Position numbers and translations under genes: made by a program
Shown: piece after piece, positions 1 to 5,006 of the stretch
How the letters are laid out: each line of letters starts with the position of its first letter
Numbering within the stretch: position 1 is the first letter of the stretch
The notes under the pieces: model-generated
The model's input: the letters and a program-made list of their open reading frames with translations, nothing else
Told to the model about the DNA's origin: nothing
The model's database searches: none
Source: Pseudomonadales bacterium
Lineage (GTDB): Bacteria; Pseudomonadota; Gammaproteobacteria; Pseudomonadales; UBA7239
Assembly (NCBI GenBank): GCA_020443005.1
Contig: JAGRJA010000309.1
Location: 1 to 7,568 of the forward strand
DNA length: 7,568 bases
Direction of reading: 5' to 3'

Positions 1-110
1 GCAATGGCGATCGAGGTCGGGTTGTCCACTCCCCGGGTGATTTCGATAACCAGACTGGCCTGGCTGTGACTGGAAAACAGAAAAAAAACAATGAAAAAAA
101 ACTTTCTCAA
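1..110 (-). CDS. tolB: TolB, periplasmic Tol-Pal protein (N-terminal fragment, runs off the window)
   Basis: The first 36 codons of tolB are present and the rest lies beyond the left edge. TolB is a periplasmic beta-propeller protein that binds Pal and the C-terminal domain of TolA during envelope constriction. The visible protein begins M-R-K, followed by a very hydrophobic, Phe-rich stretch (residues 4-12) and S-H-S-Q-A, a plausible Sec signal peptide cleaved near residue 18. It continues with LVIEITRGVDNP (residues 20-31), the conserved start of mature TolB. The start is inferred to be TTG at 110-108: it overlaps the tolA stop as TTGA, a GGAGG motif lies about 10 nt upstream, and no ATG or well-placed GTG is available in frame. 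The position directly after tolA supports the call. The signal-peptide codons contain two 8-nt T runs on the coding strand. Confidence 0.9.
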   Translation of the reverse strand, partial: MRKFFFIVFFLFSSHSQASLVIEITRGVDNPTSIAI

Positions 111-1036
111 GATGGTTTGTCCTCCGGTTTGAAGAGTAACCGAAACTGCCTGAACTGGGCCTCAAAGACCGAGGCAGGCATGTTTTTCAGTTCCTCGAAT
201 TTTTCCACTTTACGCACCGCTTGCTCGGCTGACAAATCAAAAGCCCTGTTGCCACTGCCCTTGAGTATCGCAACATTAACGATATAGCCTGTGGGGACCA
301 GGGTTATTTCGAGCAGGACTTCCATGCCTCGCCGTGCACTGGGCGGACGGCTCCATTGCTGTTCAACGCGCTGACGGATCAATGAGGCGTAATCCTGTGC
401 GATTTCTTCATCGCGTTGTTGCTGCCGGAAGTTTTCTTCCTGTTGCATGGCCAATAACAGTTCATCTTCGGCTTTTCGTTTGGCTTCTGCCCTGGCGAGC
501 GCTTCCTGTTGTTGCCTTTCCTTCAGCTGTTTTTCATGTTGTTGTTTTTCCTTGAGCTGCTGGGCTTCAAGCGCTTTTTTCTGGCGAGCGATTTCTGCGG
601 CTTTTTTTTCATCGGCAAGCTTTTTCTCGGCTTCAGCTTTTTTGGCGGCAGCAAGTTTTTTTGCCTCCTCTGCTTTTTTGGCTTCGGCGGCTTTTTGCTC
701 CGCAGCGCGTTTTTCAGCAAGTTTCTTTTCATCGGCAAGTTTTTTTTCAGCTTCCCGCTTTTTCTGCTCCGCTTTTATTTTTTCGATATCTGCTACCGGT
801 ATCGGTTTTGGGGCTTTCAGTGGGTTTTTATCTTCACTTTTCGGTTTTGGTGCTTCAACTTTAACCAGTTTTGCCTTGATATAATCGGGCTGTTTTACGG
901 GTGGCCTTGCTGCAGAGGCTTCCCACCCGAAAGCGATCAGCAGCAGAATGATTGTGTGCAGCAAAAAACTGCAAACCAGCGGAATGAAATAATCATCGCT
1001 TGAAGGTTTGGCAAATGTTTTTTCCAGATCAATCAT
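107..1036 (-). CDS. tolA: TolA, envelope-spanning energy-transducing protein
   Basis: TolA links the inner-membrane TolQR motor to TolB/Pal at the outer membrane. The 309-residue protein shows all three domains. Domain I has a short cytoplasmic N-terminus and one membrane segment (about residues 18-36) with Ser23 and His27 in the S-x3-H pattern known from TolA and TonB anchors. Domain II (about 83-210) is a long Ala/Lys/Glu/Gln-rich helix or coiled coil. Domain III (about 211-305) contains IRQRVEQQWSRPP, an E-I-T-L-V-P-x-G strand and F-D-L-S-A-E-Q-A-V, matching the TolA C-terminal fold. Domain III has no cysteine; the only one is Cys22 in the membrane segment. The length is shorter than E. 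coli TolA (421), mostly through a shorter domain II. The ATG overlaps the tolR stop as ATGA and lacks a strong ribosome binding site, suggesting translational coupling. Confidence 0.96.
   Translation of the reverse strand: MIDLEKTFAKPSSDDYFIPLVCSFLLHTIILLLIAFGWEASAARPPVKQPDYIKAKLVKVEAPKPKSEDKNPLKAPKPIPVADIEKIKAEQKKREAEKKLADEKKLAEKRAAEQKAAEAKKAEEAKKLAAAKKAEAEKKLADEKKAAEIARQKKALEAQQLKEKQQHEKQLKERQQQEALARAEAKRKAEDELLLAMQQEENFRQQQRDEEIAQDYASLIRQRVEQQWSRPPSARRGMEVLLEITLVPTGYIVNVAILKGSGNRAFDLSAEQAVRKVEKFEELKNMPASVFEAQFRQFRLLFKPEDKPS
602..635 (-). repeat. Internal degenerate repeat in tolA domain II, copy 1
   Basis: This is one of two near-identical stretches of about 34 bp encoding the peptide AEKKLADEKK (TolA residues 136-145). 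The other copy lies exactly 120 bp (40 codons) away at 722-755, with only a few mismatches. It is part of the repetitive helical domain and probably reflects internal duplication in the coiled-coil region. Confidence 0.6.
722..755 (-). repeat. Internal degenerate repeat in tolA domain II, copy 2
   Basis: This is the second copy of the AEKKLADEKK-encoding repeat (TolA residues 96-105). It is in phase with the copy at 602-635. The 40-codon spacing keeps the reading frame, so gain or loss of a unit would change TolA helix length without breaking the gene. Confidence 0.6.
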
Positions 1037-1458
1037 TGAATTGTCGGAGGCTCGGTAACCAGTCCTACGCTTTCTGCCCCGGCAATTTGTAACTGTGTCA
1101 TCAGTTCGACGACCTTGCCGTAATCCACATTTTTATCGCCCCATACCAATATTGGCGTTTGTGGTTTAGTGCGCATGATTTTAGCGACCTGCTGCTGGAT
1201 GGTTTCAAGCGGCACAGCATTTTTTTCATCTCTGCCGAGATTGATATAAAGGGAACCGTCCTGCTTGATTGAAACAATGAGCGGCTCATCCTTTTCATTA
1301 ATGGTGGAGGAGGGGGCCTGAGGCAAATCAACCTGGACACCTTGCATCAACACGGTAGCCGTCGCCATGAAAACGATCAGCAAAACCAGCATCACATCAA
1401 TATAGGGAACCACATTGATTTCGGCTACCAGCCGACGCTTGTTTTTTCGGCTGCTCAT
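1033..1458 (-). CDS. tolR: TolR, inner-membrane proton-channel subunit of the Tol motor
   Basis: TolR is an ExbD-family protein that forms, with TolQ, the proton-motive-force-driven complex energising TolA. The 141-residue protein has a short basic cytoplasmic N-terminus (RKNKRR), then the signature EINVVPYIDVMLVLLIVFM with the essential membrane aspartate at Asp21. A periplasmic domain follows (VDLPQAP near residue 43, then IVSIKQDGSLYIN and the VWGDKNVDYGKVVELM segment). Length matches the family. The ExbD alternative is set aside because tolQ, tolA and tolB flank it. The ATG follows the tolQ TAA with no gap (TAAATG), with only a weak CGGA element upstream. Its own stop overlaps the tolA start. 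Confidence 0.97.
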   Translation of the reverse strand: MSSRKNKRRLVAEINVVPYIDVMLVLLIVFMATATVLMQGVQVDLPQAPSSTINEKDEPLIVSIKQDGSLYINLGRDEKNAVPLETIQQQVAKIMRTKPQTPILVWGDKNVDYGKVVELMTQLQIAGAESVGLVTEPPTIQ

Positions 1459-2160
1459 TTATTGGTTTCCGTTAGTCGCTGATGTGTGTACCTGTCGATG
1501 CAATATACTGGCAAATTCTTCTGCAAAGGTTTCGTAAGTGCTCATTTGTCTGTCCATACGGGCAGAAAAACGGTTGTAGGCGAGAACGGCAGGAATGGCA
1601 GCAAACAGGCCCATCGCCGTTGCAACCAATGCTTCTGAAATGCCGGGCGCAACCACGGCAAGTGTTGCCTGGTGCATGTTGGCCAAACCGCGAAAGGAAT
1701 TCATAATGCCCCAGACTGTGCCAAACAAACCGATATAGGGACTGGTTGAGGCTGTGCTGGCGAGAAAGGGCAGGTGTTTTTCAAGTTTTTCCTCTTCCCT
1801 TGAAAGCGCAACCCGCATGGCCCGTTGCGTGCCTTCCATGATGGCTTCAGAGTCATTGCCGAACTGTTTTCTCAAACGGGTGAATTCCTTGAAGCCCGCG
1901 CGAAAGATGGACTCCATGCCTTCTGTTCCTGTTGTTTTTGCGCGATCGTTGCCATCCCGATAAAGCTGTGCCAGATCGACGCCTGACCAGAATTGCTGTT
2001 CAAAGATCTTCATTTCCTGTGCTGTTCTGCGGTAATAAAGTGCACGCTGAACGATCATGACCCAGGAGACAACGGACAGTAAAAAAAGCCCGAGCATAAC
2101 CAGTTGTACCAGACCACTGGCATTGGCAACCAGACTCCAGATCGATAGTTGTTCTTCCAC
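1459..2160 (-). CDS. tolQ: TolQ, inner-membrane motor subunit
   Basis: TolQ is the MotA/TolQ/ExbB-family subunit that surrounds the TolR membrane helices and carries proton flow. The 233-residue protein has a first membrane helix at about residues 17-37, a cytoplasmic loop rich in charged residues (about 40-130), and two further helices at about 139-160 and 168-195. The motifs GLFGTVWGIMNSF (Thr148) and EALVATAMGLFAAIPAV (Thr181) are the conserved channel-lining segments with their polar threonines. The start is GTG at 2160: the SD-like GAGGAG lies 6 nt upstream, inside the last codons of ybgC, and length agrees with E. coli TolQ (about 230). It is 3 nt downstream of the ybgC stop and directly abuts tolR. 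Confidence 0.97.
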   Translation of the reverse strand: MEEQLSIWSLVANASGLVQLVMLGLFLLSVVSWVMIVQRALYYRRTAQEMKIFEQQFWSGVDLAQLYRDGNDRAKTTGTEGMESIFRAGFKEFTRLRKQFGNDSEAIMEGTQRAMRVALSREEEKLEKHLPFLASTASTSPYIGLFGTVWGIMNSFRGLANMHQATLAVVAPGISEALVATAMGLFAAIPAVLAYNRFSARMDRQMSTYETFAEEFASILHRQVHTSATNGNQ

Positions 2161-2163
2161 ACT

Positions 2164-2586
2164 TTACTCCTCAGGAACAGTGATAAATGATTGAATCGTT
2201 TGTTGCATCGAAACAGGCATGGCGCGCGGTTTGCGATTTTTCTGATCGACACAGGCGATACGAATGTCAGCCCGGCACAGAACACTTGTTCCCCGTCGCA
2301 CCTGTTGATGAAAACAGATATTCGTTTTGCCCATTTTTACAGGCTTTGCTGTCACGACAACCTCATCGTCGAGCCGTGCCGAGTCAAGGTACTGCACATT
2401 GGAAGTGTGCACCACAAACATCAGGTCATCGGCAAAAATGGCTGTTTTGGCGTAACCCAGTGAGCGCATGAATTCAGTGCGGGCGCGTTCCATGTATTTC
2501 AGGTAGTTGATGTAATAAACAATGCCGCCGGCATCGGTGTCCTCGATATAGACCCGTAAAGGCAAAGAAAATTCAGTGTTAGCCAT
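2164..2586 (-). CDS. ybgC: YbgC, Tol-Pal-associated acyl-CoA thioesterase (hot-dog fold)
   Basis: YbgC is a 4-hydroxybenzoyl-CoA-thioesterase-like enzyme that hydrolyses acyl-CoA or acyl carrier protein thioesters and is nearly always the first gene of the tol-pal cluster. The protein (140 residues) opens with RVYIEDTDAGGIVYYINYLK. Asp18 in the E-D-T-D-A-G-G motif is the expected catalytic residue and falls at the same position as in E. coli YbgC when ATG 2586 is used. M-E-R-A-R-T-E-F follows, as is typical of the family. An ATG two codons upstream (2592, giving M-N-M-A-N) is an equally possible start. Neither has a strong ribosome binding site, though GGAA lies 11 nt before 2592. The open frame extends to 2703, but that part lies inside ruvB and is not YbgC-like. 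The ruvB stop is about 25 bp upstream. Confidence 0.93.
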   Translation of the reverse strand: MANTEFSLPLRVYIEDTDAGGIVYYINYLKYMERARTEFMRSLGYAKTAIFADDLMFVVHTSNVQYLDSARLDDEVVVTAKPVKMGKTNICFHQQVRRGTSVLCRADIRIACVDQKNRKPRAMPVSMQQTIQSFITVPEE

Positions 2587-2611
2587 GTTCATGCTGCAAT
2601 ATTTTCCGGCT

Positions 2612-3658
2612 TCAGGTGTCGTTGTGTTGCTGACCGCTCCGGCCATTGTCTTCGCGATTGTGGTAGGGAATATTGAAATGCTTGTAGGCCTGCCGGGTGG
2701 CAATGCGCCCTCTGGGTGTGCGGGCCATGTAACCCTGCTGGATCAGGTAGGGCTCCAGTACATCTTCCATCGTGTCACGGGCTTCACCGGTGGCAGCGGC
2801 GAGATTGTCGAGCCCGACCGGGCCACCGTCAAAGCGTTCGATCATGGCAAGCAGAAGCCGGTGATCCATATGATCAAGGCCATGCTTGTCAACTTTGAGC
2901 ATATTAAGGGCATCATCGGCAATGCCGGCGGTGATGTTGCCATCGTGTTTGACTTCTGCATAATCGCGCACCCGTCGCAACAAGCGGTTGGCAATTCGGG
3001 GTGTCCCGCGAGCACGACGGGCGATTTCGTGAGCACCCTGATCGTCCAGCGTGATATTGAGTATTTTGGCAGAACGGTTGACGATGGTGCCGAGATCCCT
3101 GATGTTGTAGAACTCAAGTCTTTGGACAATCCCGAAGCGGTCGCGCAAGGGTGAAGTCAGCATGCCGGCTCTGGTGGTGGCACCTACAAGGGTAAAGGGG
3201 GGGAGGTCCAGTTTGATAGAGCGGGCTGCCGGGCCTTCGCCAATCATAATGTCGAGCTGGTAATCTTCCATCGCAGGGTAGAGAATTTCTTCAACCGTAG
3301 CGCTCAAGCGATGAATTTCATCGATGAACAGCACATCGCCTTCTTCGAGATTGGTCATCAGTGCGGCAAGGTCTCCGGCTTTTTCCAGTACCGGGCCCGA
3401 AGTTGATTTCACATTGACACGCATTTCCTCGGCAATAATGTTGGCCAATGTTGTTTTGCCAAGACCCGGGGGGCCAAAGATCAATGTGTGATCGAGTGCT
3501 TCGCCGCGTCGGCGGGCGGCTTCTATAAAGATTTCCATCTGGGCGCACACTTCCGGCTGGCCTACATACTCTCGCAGGCTTTTGGGACGAATGGCATGAT
3601 CCAGCTTGTCTTCCTTTTTGATTGCGGCGGGTGCTACCAGTCGGTCAGTTTCTATCAT
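2612..3658 (-). CDS. ruvB: RuvB, Holliday junction branch-migration ATPase
   Basis: RuvB is the AAA+ hexameric motor that pumps DNA through the RuvA-bound Holliday junction. The 348-residue protein starts with the RuvB-specific IRPKSLREYVGQ. It then shows Walker A GPPGLGKT (62-69, Lys68), Walker B VLFIDEIH (109-116, Asp113), sensor 1 VGATTRAG (about 158-165) and the arginine finger in LRDRFG (Arg174). Sensor 2 is GTPRIANRLLRRVRD (about 218-232). A C-terminal winged-helix domain carries LEPYLIQQGYMARTPRGR. Lys68, Asp113 and Arg174 have the same numbering as E. coli RuvB. The protein is about 12 residues longer than E. coli's, as a polar C-terminal tail after YKHFNIP. The ATG at 3658 has only a weak ribosome binding site and follows ruvA by 15 bp. 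Confidence 0.98.
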   Translation of the reverse strand: MIETDRLVAPAAIKKEDKLDHAIRPKSLREYVGQPEVCAQMEIFIEAARRRGEALDHTLIFGPPGLGKTTLANIIAEEMRVNVKSTSGPVLEKAGDLAALMTNLEEGDVLFIDEIHRLSATVEEILYPAMEDYQLDIMIGEGPAARSIKLDLPPFTLVGATTRAGMLTSPLRDRFGIVQRLEFYNIRDLGTIVNRSAKILNITLDDQGAHEIARRARGTPRIANRLLRRVRDYAEVKHDGNITAGIADDALNMLKVDKHGLDHMDHRLLLAMIERFDGGPVGLDNLAAATGEARDTMEDVLEPYLIQQGYMARTPRGRIATRQAYKHFNIPYHNREDNGRSGQQHNDT

Positions 3659-3673
3659 CAGTTTTTCGATCGT

Positions 3674-4285
3674 TTATTTGACAGAGGATTTAAGCGCGAG
3701 CCTGATCAGCTCTTCGCTGGGCAGGTCAGGCGCATCTTTGAGTACAGACTTTATCATTCGGGTTGCTTCAGCAGCCTTGTAACCCAATGCAATCAGTGCA
3801 CTCTCCGCCTCATGACTATAGCGTGAGAGCCCGACAGTTTCACCTGCCATCGCCGGGTCGGGGCTTGTTAATGCGCTCTCCCAGTCCGTTAGCCTGTCTC
3901 GAAGCTCTACGACCATGCGTTCAGCGGTTTTTTTACCGACGCCGGGGACTTTGACCAGCGAATTGATGTCATTGTCCATTACACATTGCACCAGTTCGTC
4001 GGCCTCCATTCCGGACAGTATGCCGAGTGCCATTTTCGGGCCAACACCGTTAACCTTGATGAGGGTGCGGAACAATTCACGGTCTCGCGTATTGTGAAAA
4101 CCGAAAAGTAATTGTGCATCCTCTCTCACCACAAAATGTGTGTGTAATAACACGGTTTCACCAATGGCAGGCAGGTGATAGAACGATGTCATTGGCACCA
4201 GAACTTCATAGCCTACACCGTGAACATCAATTATTAATAAAGGCGGTGTTTTTGTGAGTAATTTTCCGCATAGCTGTGCAATCAT
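3674..4285 (-). CDS. ruvA: RuvA, Holliday junction DNA-binding subunit
   Basis: RuvA tetramers bind four-way junctions and load RuvB. The 203-residue protein has the same length as E. coli RuvA. The N-terminal OB fold includes GVGYEVLVPMTSFYHLP, and FVVREDAQLLFGF carries the acidic pin residues Glu55 and Asp56. Two helix-hairpin-helix motifs follow: NGVGPKMAL (about 79-87) and VPGVGKKTAERM (about 113-124). A flexible Ser/Pro linker (about 138-155) leads to the C-terminal RuvB-binding domain ESALIALGYKAAEATRMI. The start is ATG 4285, overlapping the ruvC stop as ATGA, with AGAGG 9 nt upstream. An open frame continues upstream to 4357, but those 24 codons lie in ruvC and are not RuvA-like. Confidence 0.98.
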   Translation of the reverse strand: MIAQLCGKLLTKTPPLLIIDVHGVGYEVLVPMTSFYHLPAIGETVLLHTHFVVREDAQLLFGFHNTRDRELFRTLIKVNGVGPKMALGILSGMEADELVQCVMDNDINSLVKVPGVGKKTAERMVVELRDRLTDWESALTSPDPAMAGETVGLSRYSHEAESALIALGYKAAEATRMIKSVLKDAPDLPSEELIRLALKSSVK

Positions 4286-4803
4286 TTCAGGCGACCTCTG
4301 CGAAAGCCTTGCCCCGAGGCAAGATTTATCAGCGATTTTTGGGTGTGGATATGGCAAAGCGCCACGGCCAGCGCATCTGCCGCATCCTCGGCAGGAATGC
4401 CTGGCAAATTCAGCAATGTCTTTACCATGTGTTGCACCTGGGCCTTGCTGGCAGCGCCGGTGCCAACGACGGACTGCTTGACTTTTTTGGCCTCGTACTC
4501 GGAAACCGGCAAGTTCTGTGTTACACCGGCAACAATGGCCGCGCCTCGTGCCTGACCGAGTTTCAGGGCCGAAGAAGGGCTTTTCGCGAGAAAAACCTGT
4601 TCAATCGCCATTTCCTGCGGGCAATGAGTACGAATTATTTCCGTGAGTGAATCAAAAATCACCTTCAGTCTGGGCGGCAGGCTCTCATTGGCAGGCAGGT
4701 GTATGGTGCCGCTCGTAACATATTCAAGCCTGTTGCCTGCAGCATTGATAATGCCGAAACCGGTGCGCCGTGAACCGGGGTCAACCCCGAGTATAAGTGT
4801 CAT
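4282..4803 (-). CDS. ruvC: RuvC, Holliday junction resolvase
   Basis: RuvC is the RNase H-fold endonuclease that cuts Holliday junctions symmetrically after RuvAB branch migration. At 173 residues it matches E. coli RuvC. It begins ILGVDPGSRRTGFG with catalytic Asp8. Glu68 lies in MAIEQVFLAKSPSSALKLGQ, and Asp140 and Asp143 lie in AEDAADALAVA. These are the four acidic residues of the family (one higher than the classical numbering, which drops Met1). KQSVVGTGAASKAQVQHMV is the conserved DNA-binding segment. The ATG at 4803 gives the family-standard N-terminus; no clear SD precedes it. It is the first gene of the leftward array. yebC, often upstream of ruvC in gammaproteobacteria, is not adjacent here; a divergent cobD occupies that side. 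Confidence 0.98.
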   Translation of the reverse strand: MTLILGVDPGSRRTGFGIINAAGNRLEYVTSGTIHLPANESLPPRLKVIFDSLTEIIRTHCPQEMAIEQVFLAKSPSSALKLGQARGAAIVAGVTQNLPVSEYEAKKVKQSVVGTGAASKAQVQHMVKTLLNLPGIPAEDAADALAVALCHIHTQKSLINLASGQGFRRGRLK

Positions 4804-4838
4804 CAGACAAGTAGTCGCCGTGCTTAAAGAACCGCATC

Positions 4839-4867
4839 ATCATAACCGAGGGCGTCAAGGCTTGAAA
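4839..4867 (-). promoter_or_regulatory. Candidate sigma70 promoter for the ruvC-tolB array
   Basis: Reading leftward, TATGAT (plus positions 4839-4844) matches five of six bases of the -10 consensus. With a 17-bp spacer, a poor -35 TTTCAA (4862-4867, three of six) lies upstream. Transcription would start near 4832, leaving a leader of about 29 nt before the ruvC ATG. A TTGACG hexamer (plus 4854-4859) is also present but lies only 8 bp from the -10, too close to pair with it. This is pattern matching only. Confidence 0.35.
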
Positions 4868-4882
4868 GCACTGCGAGCGCAG
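4855..4882. repeat. Two adjacent short palindromes (possible operator)
   Basis: TCAAG-G-CTTGA (4855-4865, 5-bp arms with 1-nt centre) is followed 5 bp later by CTGCG-AG-CGCAG (4871-4882, 5-bp arms with 2-nt centre). They overlap and flank the candidate -35 of the leftward promoter, where a regulator could bind. Neither matches a site I can name; in particular neither is a canonical LexA box (CTGT-N8-ACAG). Both are short enough to arise by chance. Confidence 0.3.
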
Positions 4883-4894
4883 GTTGAAGGGATT

Positions 4895-4922
4895 TTTACA
4901 GAATCAGGGTTATCGATATTTT
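4895..4922 (+). promoter_or_regulatory. Candidate sigma70 promoter for cobD-cysG
   Basis: TTTACA (4895-4900, five of six to the -35 consensus) is followed after 16 bp by TATTTT (4917-4922, four of six to the -10 consensus). Transcription would begin near 4929, with a leader of roughly 78 nt before the cobD ATG. This is the best rightward pair I can find by eye, but the -10 is imperfect. Confidence 0.35.
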
Positions 4923-4996
4923 GCCCCATGCGAAATCGGTCATGAAAGGATAAGATTGTCAGCCCAGTTTTTTTGATACAACTTTTTTAACACCAC

Positions 4997-5006
4997 AAGG
5001 TATCCG
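4997..5006 (+). promoter_or_regulatory. Ribosome binding site of cobD
   Basis: AAGG at 4997-5000 lies 6 nt before the ATG at 5007. This supports that start, which also gives the expected family N-terminus (HGGN at residues 6-9). Confidence 0.6.

Larger units (their letters stand above)
4804..5006. other. Divergent intergenic region between ruvC and cobD
   Basis: This 203-bp region is the only noncoding stretch of any size in the window and must hold promoters for both divergent units. It contains candidate promoters for each direction (listed separately), two adjacent short palindromes (4855-4865 and 4871-4882), and an A/T-rich stretch with T runs just before cobD. I found no tRNA, no convincing long coding frame, no Rho-independent terminator and no match to the conserved blocks of a cobalamin riboswitch. 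Confidence 0.75.

Noticed and set aside
447..884. Long plus-strand open frames opposite tolA (including a Ser/Ala/Phe-rich 145-codon frame)
   Set aside because: They are the antisense of the Lys/Ala/Glu-rich helical domain. The low-complexity Phe/Ser/Ala composition follows from the tolA codons, and there is no domain.
2587..2703. Longer N-terminus for ybgC starting at 2703
   Set aside because: The extra codons lie in another frame of ruvB and do not resemble YbgC. The family N-terminus begins at the MANTEF segment.
2576..3154. 192-codon plus-strand open frame opposite ruvB
   Set aside because: It is antisense to strongly conserved ruvB sequence, has no ribosome binding site and no recognisable family.
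4286..4357. Longer N-terminus for ruvA starting at 4357
   Set aside because: The extra 24 codons overlap ruvC and are not RuvA-like. ATG 4285 gives exactly the E. coli length and N-terminus.
4643..4945. 100-codon plus-strand open frame covering the ruvC start and the intergenic region
   Set aside because: Most of it is antisense to ruvC, the tail shows no recognisable motif, and it ends before cobD.
4804..5006. Cobalamin riboswitch upstream of cobD
   Set aside because: I looked for the conserved B12-box (GCCACTG) and the other conserved blocks and did not find them in order.
4804..5006. LexA/SOS box upstream of ruvC
   Set aside because: No CTGT-N8-ACAG match is visible; the CTGCGAGCGCAG palindrome has the wrong spacing and bases.
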